This document shows positions 31,186-39,433 of a DNA stretch of 64,000 nt, one piece after another. How positions within the stretch are numbered: position 1 is the stretch's first letter; every line of letters begins with the position of its first letter. The notes below the pieces were generated by a model. The model made no database searches and had not been told where the DNA came from. It worked only from the letters and a program-made list of their open reading frames with translations. A program made the position numbers and the translations under genes. Where the stretch lies: contig NZ_FLSP01000028.1 of NCBI RefSeq assembly GCF_900091315.1, positions 1 through 64,000 on the forward strand, read 5' to 3'. This DNA is from Streptomyces sp. DI166. Lineage in GTDB: Bacteria; Actinomycetota; Actinomycetes; Streptomycetales; Streptomycetaceae.

Positions 31186-32382
31186 ATGAAGCACCGCATC
31201 GTCGTCCTCGGCGCCGGCTACTCCGGAGCTGTCGCGGCCGGCCGCCTCGCCCGGCGACTGCACCGCGACGACGTGTCCGTCACCCTCGTCAACGCCGAGC
31301 CCGACTTCGTCGAGCGCGTCCGGATGCACCAGCTCGCCACCGGCCAGAAACTCAAGGCCCGGCCGTTCGCCGAACTGTTCGCGGGCACGGGTGTGGAGCT
31401 CAGGCTCGCGAAGGTCACCGCGGTGGACGCGGACGCGAAGTCGGTGACCGTCGTCGCGGACGGCGCCGAGGAAGTCCTCGCATACGACACCCTCGTCTAC
31501 GCGCTCGGCAGCGGCTGGAACGACCAGGGGGTGCCCGGTACCGCGGAGCACGCGTACGAGATCGCCAGCAGGCCCGGCGCGCTGCGCCTGCGCGAGCGGC
31601 TGGCTTCCCTGGGCGCCGGTGAGCCCGTGGTCGTGGTCGGCGGCGGTCTGACCGGCCTGGAGGCCGCGACCGAGATCGCCGAGGCCCGTCCCGACCTCGA
31701 TGTCGCCCTGGCCGCCCGTGGCGCCCTCGGCGACTGGCTCTCCGAGAAGGGCCGGGGTCACCTGCGCAGGGTCGTGGACCGGCTCGGCATCACCGTCCAC
31801 GAGAACACCGAGATCGCCGCGGTGGACGCGCACCGCGTGAAGACCGCCGACGGTACGGTCGTCCCGGCCGCCGTCACCATCTGGACCACCGGCTTCGCCG
31901 TCCACCCGATCGCTTCCGCGACCACCCTGGAGGTCACCGACCGGGGGCAGATCGTCGTCGACGACACCATGCGCTCGGTCTCGCACCCGGACGTGTACGC
32001 CGTGGGCGACGCCGCCCGGGCCATGGGCCCCGGTGACAAGCCGCTGCGCATGTCCTGCGCCTCGGGTGTCCCGATGGCCTGGCTGGCCGCCGACAGCATC
32101 GCGGCCCGCCTCACCGGCGGCAAGCTCCCGAAGAACACGATCCGGTACTTCCAGCAGTGCATCTCGCTCGGCCGCAAGGAGGGCCTGATCCAGTTCGTCA
32201 CCGCGGACGACCAGGCCGTCGAGCGCGCCCTGACCGGTCGGCTGGCCGCCCGCTACAAGGAACTGATCTGCAAGAGCGCGGCCTGGGGCATCGCCAACCC
32301 GACCATGGGCATGCCGGTCCGACGCCGCCGGGTCGTCCAGCAGGAGGCCCTGCGCCCCGCGCGAACGGAGGCGGCGGCCTGA
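31186..32382 (+). CDS. NAD(P)/FAD-dependent oxidoreductase (ECF41-linked)
   Basis: A 398-residue type II NADH dehydrogenase-like flavoprotein. The FAD site is VVLGAGYSGAVAAGRLA (about residues 5-21), the NAD(P) site is VVVGGGLTGLEAATEIAEA (about 147-165) and the second FAD contact is DVYAVGDAARAMG (about 268-280). No redox-active CxxC is seen in the usual disulfide reductase position. Electrons probably move from NAD(P)H to a quinone or small acceptor. ATG start with AGGAG. The preceding ECF41 sigma gene and the family's known habit of controlling an adjacent oxidoreductase suggest this is its main target. Confidence 0.9.
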   Translation: MKHRIVVLGAGYSGAVAAGRLARRLHRDDVSVTLVNAEPDFVERVRMHQLATGQKLKARPFAELFAGTGVELRLAKVTAVDADAKSVTVVADGAEEVLAYDTLVYALGSGWNDQGVPGTAEHAYEIASRPGALRLRERLASLGAGEPVVVVGGGLTGLEAATEIAEARPDLDVALAARGALGDWLSEKGRGHLRRVVDRLGITVHENTEIAAVDAHRVKTADGTVVPAAVTIWTTGFAVHPIASATTLEVTDRGQIVVDDTMRSVSHPDVYAVGDAARAMGPGDKPLRMSCASGVPMAWLAADSIAARLTGGKLPKNTIRYFQQCISLGRKEGLIQFVTADDQAVERALTGRLAARYKELICKSAAWGIANPTMGMPVRRRRVVQQEALRPARTEAAA

Positions 32383-32694
32383 GGGCCGTTGCCGGGGCCC
32401 CGGCCCCTCGCCCGGGGCGGCACGTCCAACACTCCCCCGCGCGGGTCCTGTTCAGCCCGCCCTACCTCCGCCGTGGGCGCACTAGCGGTACGCCCACGGC
32501 GGGCGGCAGGGCGGGGAAGAACCGTCCCATCGCCGCCTCACAAACCGGCCACCATGCGACGCCCTCGATCCATGTGGTCCCAACCCATGGATGAGGCACA
32601 GAAGGAAACGCACCATGGGGCAGCTCCGGCTCCGCCCCCAACTCCCTCCCCTTGTCGCCCTGTCGACATGTTTCCCTGTGCTCTGGAGGCCGCA
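32383..32694. other. 312-bp intergenic region with strong terminator
   Basis: The left half contains the perfect hairpin at 32468-32502. The right half, up to the GGAGG ribosome-binding site at 32685-32689, must hold the promoter of the esterase gene; no clear -10/-35 pair was recognised. The short open frames here lack coding character. Confidence 0.6.
32468..32502. terminator. Perfect 12-bp hairpin after the oxidoreductase gene
   Basis: CCGCCGTGGGCG (32468-32479) pairs exactly with CGCCCACGGCGG (32491-32502) around an 11-nt loop. There is no U-tract, as is common for Streptomyces terminators. Confidence 0.75.
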
Positions 32695-34068
32695 ATGCGC
32701 TTGTCCCGAGGTGCTCCTCTCGCCGTGACCGCCCTGCTCGCGTCGGCGCTCCTGTGGCCCGCTCCCGCCGCGGGCGCCTCAGCCGGACAGGAACACTGCG
32801 CACGTCGGCATCAGATCCGTGTGCCGGGCGCGGCCTTCCAACAGAGCGCCTGTCTCGGTGACCTGACCACGACCGGGCTCGCCGGCACGCCCTACACCGA
32901 TCTCGCCGACCAGGCCGGACTCACGGCGGCCGGAACTCGCGTGCCGTCCGGGGTGCCGGGGATTCAGATCGACGGGTACTTCCCGGACTCCTCGCGCTTC
33001 AACACGACCCACGGCTGGAACCACGACGCGCAGTTCGTGATCCGGCTCCCGGACCGCTGGAACGGCGGGCTGGTCGTCACCGGGGCGCCGGGCACGCGGC
33101 GCCAGTACGCGACGGACAAGGCCATCTCCGACCAAGTGCTCGCCCAGGGCTACGCGTACGCGGCGACCGACAAGGGCAACAGCGGCGTCGACTTCTACCG
33201 GGACGGTGTCCGGCCCGGTGACGCGGTGGCCGAGTGGAACTCCCGGACCACCCAGCTCACCCGCGCGGCCCGCAAGGCCGTGGCCCAGCGCTACGGGCAC
33301 TCCCCGAGCCGCACGTACATCACCGGTGTCTCCAACGGCGGTTACCTCACGCGCTGGCAGTTGGAGAACCGTCCGGAGCTGTACGACGGGGGCGTGGACT
33401 GGGAGGGGACGCTGTGGATCGCGCACGGCCCGAACCTGTTGACCTCCCTGCCCACGACCGTGGCGCGCACCCTGGGCAGGGCCGGGGACGAGGACCTGTA
33501 CGCGGTGGGCTTCGCTCGCGGTTCGGAATTCCTGTGGCCCTACCACGAGAAGGCCTACTGGGGTGTCACACAGAAGATCTACCGCGCCGAGTTCGATCCG
33601 ACGTACGCTCCCGGCTGCCCCGGCCCGTCCGCCGGCAGCACGCCGGAGCGGATCCTCGCCCCGTGCGCCGAGGACGCGGCCTACGACTACACCTCCCGGC
33701 CCGCCTCCGTCCACCGCGCGGTGGCCCGGGTCGCGCTCACCGGGCGGATCGGCAAGCCGCTGATCACCCTGCACGGCGACCTGGACGCGCTGCTGCCGAA
33801 GGCGGCCGACTCGGATGTGTACGACCGCATGACCGGCGCCGCGGGCAGGTCCCGGCTGCACCGGTACTACACGATCGCGGGCGGCACCCATGTGGACGGG
33901 CTCTACGACAGTCACCCCGACCGGCTGCGGCCGATCCTGCCCTGCTATCGCTCGGCCTTCGACACCTTGGTCGCCTGGGTGGAGCGGGACATACGCCCGC
34001 CCGCGGGCCGGACCGTCGGCAGGCCCGCAGACGGCGTGAACGTGGTCAACTCCTGCACGCTCCGATAG
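32695..34068 (+). CDS. Secreted serine hydrolase, tannase/3-hydroxybutyrate-oligomer hydrolase-like
   Basis: A 457-residue exported esterase. The signal peptide is about residues 1-30 (MRLSRGAPLAVTALLASALL, cleavage near AAGAS). The mature protein has a nucleophile elbow ITGVSNGGYLTRWQ (Ser about 221), a probable acid in LITLHGDLDALLP and a probable His in IAGGTHVDGLYD. These resemble tannase/feruloyl esterase and 3HB-oligomer hydrolase families, extracellular esterases acting on phenolic esters or polyhydroxyalkanoate fragments. Several cysteines probably form disulfides. The ATG has a good GGAGG site. The frame is open upstream, but only this start gives a signal peptide. Confidence 0.8.
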   Translation: MRLSRGAPLAVTALLASALLWPAPAAGASAGQEHCARRHQIRVPGAAFQQSACLGDLTTTGLAGTPYTDLADQAGLTAAGTRVPSGVPGIQIDGYFPDSSRFNTTHGWNHDAQFVIRLPDRWNGGLVVTGAPGTRRQYATDKAISDQVLAQGYAYAATDKGNSGVDFYRDGVRPGDAVAEWNSRTTQLTRAARKAVAQRYGHSPSRTYITGVSNGGYLTRWQLENRPELYDGGVDWEGTLWIAHGPNLLTSLPTTVARTLGRAGDEDLYAVGFARGSEFLWPYHEKAYWGVTQKIYRAEFDPTYAPGCPGPSAGSTPERILAPCAEDAAYDYTSRPASVHRAVARVALTGRIGKPLITLHGDLDALLPKAADSDVYDRMTGAAGRSRLHRYYTIAGGTHVDGLYDSHPDRLRPILPCYRSAFDTLVAWVERDIRPPAGRTVGRPADGVNVVNSCTLR

Positions 34069-34072
34069 CCGG

Positions 34073-34113
34073 TCAGGGGTGACGGTGGCAGTCGATCAAG
34101 GGTGACGGAGGCC
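34073..34113. repeat. 23-bp period imperfect duplication after the esterase stop codon
   Basis: TCAGGGGTGACGGTGGC near 34073 recurs as TCAAGGGTGACGGAGGC near 34096 with few mismatches. The array begins five bases after the TAG stop and runs into the terminator hairpin. Confidence 0.55.
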
Positions 34114-34133
34114 CGGCTGACGGCTGGGCCTCC
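34107..34133. terminator. Terminator hairpin between convergent esterase and small membrane protein genes
   Basis: GGAGGCCC (34107-34114) and GGGCCTCC (34126-34133) form a perfect 8-bp stem with an 11-nt loop, between stop codons at 34068 and 34140. Confidence 0.65.
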
Positions 34134-34139
34134 GCCGCC

Positions 34140-34322
34140 TCAGCGGCCGAGCTCCTTGCGGCCCGCGCGGCGCAGCCTGCGTCGCTGCGAGGGGTCGAGT
34201 GCGAGGTACGCGGCGGCCGGGACGCCCAGGATGATCAGGAGCGCTGCCCACCAGGGCAGCCAGATGAGCAGAATGATGCCGACCGCCGCACCCCCTGCGG
34301 CGATCTTCTGGTTCCTTGTCAT
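34140..34322 (-). CDS. Small two-helix membrane protein
   Basis: A 60-residue protein, MTRNQKIAAGGAAVGIILL onwards. Two hydrophobic segments (about residues 7-25 and 27-44, with a WLPWW turn between) are followed by a basic tail ending RRAGRKELGR. No family is recognised with confidence; such proteins are common and poorly characterised in Streptomyces. ATG 34322 is preceded by GGAGGAGG, which decides the start against a longer in-frame extension. The 244 bp between it and the SNF2 helicase gene hold divergent promoters that I cannot assign. Confidence 0.75.
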   Translation of the reverse strand: MTRNQKIAAGGAAVGIILLIWLPWWAALLIILGVPAAAYLALDPSQRRRLRRAGRKELGR

Positions 34323-34566
34323 GTGTGTCGCCTCCTCCGCGGCGCACTGCCGCTCTCTGCTCTCAAAACGGACCCGTGCTCCCCGCGGTTCCGGACCTCG
34401 ACCCTGAGACGCCCCTGAGGTGTGCCCCTTACTGGTACTCCCGCGTGCCCCCACCCTCCCACGGGAGTGACGCGGAACACAGTCCCGTCATGCCGGATCC
34501 GGGCCGGACCTGCTGTACCATCGGCGACTCAGCCCAGTAGTCAAATTTGAGGAATACGCCATTCCC

Positions 34567-37422
34567 GTGCAGACGGCTCTCCCGGCACCCCACTCCGACC
34601 TCCACGAACTGGCCCGCTGCTCCACCGTCTTCGTACCCGGCGATCCCGCGCGCACCGGCAGGGTCGCCTTCTGGCGCCCCGGCGCCGACACCCCGCCCTC
34701 CGTCGTGGGCGGATCGGCCGAGCCCCTGACCGTGGCCGTGCCCGGCGACGAGGGCGTCGAGCGGGTGAGCGTTCCGGCCGTACTGCTGCCCGTACGTGCC
34801 GCGCTGCCGGTGCTGATCCGCGCCCGCGCAGCGGACGAGGCGCACCGCGCGGGCGCGTTCTGGGGCGCGGCGGCCGTGCTGGCGCTGCAACTCGCCGCAC
34901 GCGGGCTGCTGTTGCCCGGCCTGTCCCCCTCGGACCACGATGCCTGGCGCATGGGTCCCCTGAGCGGCGCGGACATCGAGCGGGTACGCCGACTGGCCGC
35001 GGCGATGCCGCCCGAGGCGCACGCCGTACCGCTCACCACCACGGGCCCGCTGCGGCTGCCCGATCCCGAGCACCTGGTCCGCGCCTTCCTGGACGCCGTG
35101 GCGGACACCCTGCCGCGCACCTCGGCGGCACCGCTCGTCACCGGCGGTCCCGCCTACGCCGCGCCGAAGCCTCAGCACTTGCCCGAGCACCGCGCGTGGG
35201 CGGCCGATGTCGCCGCGGGCCACGACGCCGGGGTACGCCTCTCGCTGCGCGTCGAGGTCCCCGGCCTGACCGAGGACACGGGCACGCTCGACCCGGCGCC
35301 CGCCTTCCGTGCCGTGCTCCAGGTGCACGAGGTGAGCGATCAGGCGCTGGTCGCCGACGCCGCCGAGGTATGGGCCGGGAACACCGCCTTCGGTCCCCGC
35401 GCGACGATGGACGCCCTGCTGGCGCTGCGACGCGCGGTACGCGCGTGGCCGCCGCTGACTCCCCTGCTGTCGGCCGCCGTGCCGGATGCCGTGGAGCTGG
35501 CCGACGAGGAAGTCACCGACCTCCTCTCCGCGGGCGCCAGGGCGCTGGCCGCCGCAGGCGTCGACGTGCACTGGCCCAGGCAGCTCGCCCGGGAACTGAC
35601 CGCCCACGCGGTGGTCGGCCCGCCCGACGACGAGGAGGGCCCTTCCCGGCTCACCGCCGACACGCCGTCGTTCCTGTCCGCCGACGCGCTGCTCTCCTTC
35701 GACTGGCGGTTCGCGCTGGGCGGACGGCAGCTCGACCGCGCCGACCTCGACCGTCTTGCCGAGGCCAACCGGCCCCTCGTCCGGCTGCGCGACCAGTGGG
35801 TCCTGGTCAACCCCGACGAGGTGCGCCGGGCCCGCGCGCGCCAGAACCGCAAGGTGACCCCCGTGGACGCGCTCGGCGCGGCCCTGACGGGTTCGGCGGA
35901 GGTCGACGGCCACCGCGTCGAGGTGCGGCCCACCGGATGGCTGGCGGCCTTGCGGGAGCGGCTCGCCGACCCCGAGGCGCAGGAGCCGGTCCCGCAGCCC
36001 GCGGCCCTCGCCGCCACGCTGCGCGACTACCAGCGGCGGGGCCTGAACTGGCTGGCGCGGATGACCTCCGTCGGTCTGGGCTGCTGCCTCGCCGACGACA
36101 TGGGGCTCGGCAAGACCATCACGCTCATCGCGCTGCATCTGCACCGGCAGACCGACGACTCCTCGGCCGGTCCCACGCTGGTGGTGTGCCCGACGTCGCT
36201 GATGGGCAACTGGCAGCGCGAGATCGAGAGGTTCGCCCCGGGCACACCCGTCCGGCGCTTCCACGGCTCCCGGCGCGACCTGCGGGGCCTGGCAGACGGG
36301 GAGTTCGTGCTCACCACGTACGGCACGATGCGTCTGGACGCGCCCCGGCTGGGCGAGGTGCGGTGGGGCATGGTGGTGGCCGACGAGGCCCAGCACGTGA
36401 AGAACCCCTACTCGGCGACCGCGCGGGAGCTGCGTTCCATCGGGGCACGCGCGCGTGTCGCGCTGACCGGCACTCCGGTGGAGAACAACCTCTCGGAGCT
36501 GTGGGCGATCCTCGACTGGACGACACCGGGACTGCTGGGCCGGCTCGGCACCTTCCGCACGCGCTACGCGCAGGCCGTCGAGGGCGGTCAGGACCCGGCC
36601 GCCGCCGAGCGGCTCGCCCGCCTGGTCCGCCCGTTCCTGCTGCGCCGCCGCAAATCGGACCCGGGCATCGCGCCGGAACTCCCGCCGAAGACCGAGACGG
36701 ACCGCGCGGTGTCGCTCACCGCGGAGCAGGCCGGGCTGTACGAGGCCGTGGTGCGCGAGACACTCGCGGAGATCGCCGGGGCCGACAGCATGGCTCGGCG
36801 CGGGCTGATCGTGAAGTTGCTGACCGGCCTGAAGCAGATCTGCAACCACCCGGCGCAGTACCTCAAGGAGGAACGGCCGAGGATCGCCGGACGCTCCGGG
36901 AAGCTGGAGCTCCTGGACGAACTGCTGGACACGATCCTCGCCGAGGAGGCGGGGGTCCTGGTCTTCACCCAGTACGTGCGCATGGGCCGCCTCATCGAGC
37001 GGCACCTGGCCGAGCGCGGGGTGCACGCCCAGTTCCTGCACGGCGGTACGCCGATCGCCGAGCGGGAGGAGCTGGTGCGCCGGTTCCAGGACGGCGAGGT
37101 GCCCGTGTTCCTGCTGTCGTTGAAGGCGGCGGGGACGGGGCTGAACCTCACGCGGGCCGAGCATGTCGTGCACTACGACCGCTGGTGGAACCCGGCCGTG
37201 GAGGCGCAGGCCACGGACCGCGCGTACCGGATCGGGCAGACCCGGCCCGTTCAGGTGCACCGGCTGATCGCCGAGGGGACCGTCGAGGACCGCATCGCCG
37301 ACATGCTCACCCGCAAGAAGGAGCTGGCGGATGCCGTGCTGGGCGCCGGGGAGGCGGCGCTGACGGAACTGACGGACGCGGAACTGGCCGATCTGGTGGA
37401 GCTGCGAGGGGGCGCGCGATGA
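34567..37422 (+). CDS. SNF2-family helicase/ATPase (HepA-like)
   Basis: A 951-residue SNF2/RapA-type DNA translocase. The N-terminal 480 residues form an accessory domain of the SNF2-associated type. Motif I is ADDMGLGKTITLIALHL (about residues 510-526), motif II VVADEAQHVKN (about 602-612), motif III RVALTGTPVENNLSE, and the C-terminal lobe has LVFTQYVRMGRL, FLHGGTP, GTGLNLTRAEHVVHYDRW and ATDRAYRIGQ. Such proteins move along DNA and remodel protein-DNA or RNA polymerase complexes. GTG start; GAGGA lies 13 bases upstream, so spacing is long. It overlaps the SWIM-protein gene by ATGA, a strong sign of joint function. Confidence 0.92.
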   Translation: MQTALPAPHSDLHELARCSTVFVPGDPARTGRVAFWRPGADTPPSVVGGSAEPLTVAVPGDEGVERVSVPAVLLPVRAALPVLIRARAADEAHRAGAFWGAAAVLALQLAARGLLLPGLSPSDHDAWRMGPLSGADIERVRRLAAAMPPEAHAVPLTTTGPLRLPDPEHLVRAFLDAVADTLPRTSAAPLVTGGPAYAAPKPQHLPEHRAWAADVAAGHDAGVRLSLRVEVPGLTEDTGTLDPAPAFRAVLQVHEVSDQALVADAAEVWAGNTAFGPRATMDALLALRRAVRAWPPLTPLLSAAVPDAVELADEEVTDLLSAGARALAAAGVDVHWPRQLARELTAHAVVGPPDDEEGPSRLTADTPSFLSADALLSFDWRFALGGRQLDRADLDRLAEANRPLVRLRDQWVLVNPDEVRRARARQNRKVTPVDALGAALTGSAEVDGHRVEVRPTGWLAALRERLADPEAQEPVPQPAALAATLRDYQRRGLNWLARMTSVGLGCCLADDMGLGKTITLIALHLHRQTDDSSAGPTLVVCPTSLMGNWQREIERFAPGTPVRRFHGSRRDLRGLADGEFVLTTYGTMRLDAPRLGEVRWGMVVADEAQHVKNPYSATARELRSIGARARVALTGTPVENNLSELWAILDWTTPGLLGRLGTFRTRYAQAVEGGQDPAAAERLARLVRPFLLRRRKSDPGIAPELPPKTETDRAVSLTAEQAGLYEAVVRETLAEIAGADSMARRGLIVKLLTGLKQICNHPAQYLKEERPRIAGRSGKLELLDELLDTILAEEAGVLVFTQYVRMGRLIERHLAERGVHAQFLHGGTPIAEREELVRRFQDGEVPVFLLSLKAAGTGLNLTRAEHVVHYDRWWNPAVEAQATDRAYRIGQTRPVQVHRLIAEGTVEDRIADMLTRKKELADAVLGAGEAALTELTDAELADLVELRGGAR

Positions 37423-38675
37423 ATCGCTACGACGGTGACGAGAGCCTGGAGCGCACGTTCGCGGCGCTGCCGCCCGCGCGGGGGAAGGGATTCGCGCGGA
37501 CCTGGTGGGGTCTGGCGTGGCTCAAGGCGCTGGAGGACTCCGCGCTGGACAACGAACAGCTCAAGGCGGGCCGCAGACTGGCACGCGCGGGCGGTGTGGG
37601 CGCGGTGTCGGTGCGCCCGGGCCGCGTCACGGCCGTGGTCCAGGACCGCGACCGCACCCACCACCGCGCCGACGTCCTGCTGGAGGAGCTGTCCGGCGAA
37701 CAGTGGGACCGGTTCCTGGACATGACGGCCGAGCGCGCCGGGCATGTGGCGGCGCTGCTGGACCGCGACATGCCGCCGCACCTGGTCGAGGACGCCGCGG
37801 TCACCGGTGTCGATCTGCTGCCGGGCATGGGCGAACTGCAGGCCGAGTGCGACTGCGGGGCCTGGGACCACTGCGCACACACGGCGGCCCTGTGCTACCA
37901 GGTGGCGCGGCTGCTGGACCAGGACCCCTTCGTGCTGCTGCTGTTGCGGGGACGCGGCGAGAGCGCGTTGCTGGAGGACCTTCAGGCCCGCAGCGCCCGC
38001 GGCGTCAGCCCGGTCGGGGCGGCGCCCGAACCGGGGGGAGTGGACGCGGCGGAGGCGTTCGCGGCCGGGGACATCCTGCCGCCGCTGCCGGACCTCCCGG
38101 AGCCGCCCGAGGAGCCGGGGGTGCCGCCCTCGCTCGACACGGAGACCCCTCCCCCGGCGGACACCGACCCCGCCGCCCTGGAATACCTCGCCGCGCGCAC
38201 CGCCGCGGAGGCACACCGCCTGCTCATGGGCACCCTGCGCGCGGAACCGCACCACCGCGCGGAGGAGCTCCCGCTCGCGCAGGACGCGGTACGGCTCGCC
38301 CTCGGCGCTCCCGACCCGGCCGTGGCCGAGCGCCTGGCCGAAGGCTCCGGGCGCGACCGGGAGCAGTTGGCCCTGGCCGTACGGGCCTGGCGGCTCGGCG
38401 GAGCGCCCGGGCTCGCCGTGTTGGAGGAGGAGTGGGCCGTGACCGGGGAAGCGCTGGCACGCGCGCGTGCGGCGCTGGACGCGGCCTGGGACGAGGAGGA
38501 GCGGCCGTCGCTGCGGGCGAGGGGCAACCGGTGGACGGTGGTCGGTGCGCCGGCCCAGGTACGGCTGGGGCGGGACGGCCGCTGGTGGCCGTACCGCAAG
38601 GAGCGGGGCCGCTGGGTGCCGGCCGCGGGTCCGGCGCAGGATCCGGCTACGGCCCTGGCCTCGGTCGAGGGGTGA
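37419..38675 (+). CDS. SWIM zinc-finger protein, partner of the SNF2 helicase
   Basis: A 418-residue protein. A SWIM-type zinc finger C-x-C-x5-C-x-H reads ECDCGAWDHCAHTAALCYQ (about residues 142-160). The N-terminus (SLERTFAALPPARGKGFA, RTWWGLAWLKALED) is typical of bacterial SWIM proteins paired with SNF2 enzymes. The middle is Pro/Glu-rich and the C-terminus is a small Trp-rich domain (GRDGRWWPYRKERGRWVP). SWIM fingers bind DNA or proteins. It overlaps the SNF2 gene (ATGA), so the pair is translated together. It ends at a perfect palindrome shared with a convergent gene. Confidence 0.9.
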   Translation: MNRYDGDESLERTFAALPPARGKGFARTWWGLAWLKALEDSALDNEQLKAGRRLARAGGVGAVSVRPGRVTAVVQDRDRTHHRADVLLEELSGEQWDRFLDMTAERAGHVAALLDRDMPPHLVEDAAVTGVDLLPGMGELQAECDCGAWDHCAHTAALCYQVARLLDQDPFVLLLLRGRGESALLEDLQARSARGVSPVGAAPEPGGVDAAEAFAAGDILPPLPDLPEPPEEPGVPPSLDTETPPPADTDPAALEYLAARTAAEAHRLLMGTLRAEPHHRAEELPLAQDAVRLALGAPDPAVAERLAEGSGRDREQLALAVRAWRLGGAPGLAVLEEEWAVTGEALARARAALDAAWDEEERPSLRARGNRWTVVGAPAQVRLGRDGRWWPYRKERGRWVPAAGPAQDPATALASVEG

Positions 38676-38679
38676 GCGG

Positions 38680-38701
38680 GGCGCCACGCGCGCGTGGCGC
38701 C
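38680..38701. terminator. Perfect 22-bp palindrome between convergent genes
   Basis: GGCGCCACGCG followed by CGCGTGGCGCC is a perfect dyad, four bases after the SWIM gene stop and four bases before the stop of the convergent Pro-rich protein gene. It probably terminates both. Confidence 0.7.
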
Positions 38702-38705
38702 GTGC

Positions 38706-39164
38706 TCAGGGCAGTTCCACGTCACCGATGTCCGGCAGCAGCGACTCGATCTCGCTGGGCAGGTCGCTCGGCAGCTCACTGGGCAACCCGCTCGGCAGCT
38801 CCGACGGAAGCGACGAGGGCAGTTCGCTCGGCAGTCTGCTGGGCAGCTCGGTCGGGATGCTGAAGGACGGCTTCGGGGAGGCGCTCTCGCTGCTCCTGGA
38901 GGGCGACTCCTCCTTCGGGTCGTCGCTTCCCGAGTTGAGCAGCACCACCAGGGCGACGACCGCGCCCGCCACCAGGACCGCGAGCACGGCGAGGAGCAGT
39001 TGACGCCGCCTCGGGCCCTCGGGCGGCGGGCCGCCGTAGATGGGTTGGCCGTCGTCGGGGGGCGGCGGCCCGAATCCGTTGGTCGGTGGTCCGTATCCAC
39101 CGCCTGGGGGCGGCGTGTCGCCCGGCTCACCGGGCGGCTGGGGAGGTACGGGCGGGATGGCCAT
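38706..39164 (-). CDS. Pro-rich single-span membrane protein with Leu-Pro-Ser-Glu repeats
   Basis: A 152-residue protein in three parts. A cytoplasmic Pro/Gly-rich segment (about residues 1-52: PPVPPQPPGEPGDTPPPGGG) is followed by one membrane helix (LLLAVLAVLVAGAVVALVVL, about 55-74) and an outer tail. The tail is Ser/Pro-rich (about 76-152) and contains repeated ELPS and LPSELPS units (SRLPSELPSSLPSELPSGL). The repeat is also seen at DNA level as recurring CTCGGCAG-type units. The domain order suggests a cell-surface or wall-facing protein; function unknown. ATG start with GGGAGGT. The stop lies next to a perfect palindrome. Confidence 0.75.
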   Translation of the reverse strand: MAIPPVPPQPPGEPGDTPPPGGGYGPPTNGFGPPPPDDGQPIYGGPPPEGPRRRQLLLAVLAVLVAGAVVALVVLLNSGSDDPKEESPSRSSESASPKPSFSIPTELPSRLPSELPSSLPSELPSGLPSELPSDLPSEIESLLPDIGDVELP

Positions 39165-39337
39165 ACCTCCCAGGGTCACCTCCCGACGGGGCTCACGCGA
39201 GCGACTCGCGGCAGTTGGTACCGGCCCATGGCACGGACCGGACGGTTCCGCCGTATGCACCGAAGGACGGCCCCGCGCGCGAGACGCTCACCCGCTTGTG
39301 GCGTCCCGCGCGCGGGACCGTACGCGCGCGTGCCCGC

Positions 39338-39433
39338 TCAGCCGCGCGCCCCCGGAAGGTGGTCCGTCCTCAGACACGCACCCCCGGAAGGTGGTTGGTC
39401 CTCAGCCGCGCGCCCCCAAGAGGTGGTCCATGG
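39338..39433. repeat. 32-bp tandem repeat, three copies, at the end of xylA
   Basis: Copies start with TCAG at 39338, 39370 and 39402, an exact 32-bp period. The 39402 copy is the coding end of xylA (last residues and stop on the minus strand). The other two are diverged copies lying beyond the stop; each keeps its TCA, i.e. a TGA in the xylA direction. Confidence 0.9.

Noticed and set aside
34429..37260. A 943-codon minus-strand open frame opposite the SNF2 helicase
   Set aside because: The plus strand has clear helicase motifs; the antisense frame has no recognisable domain.
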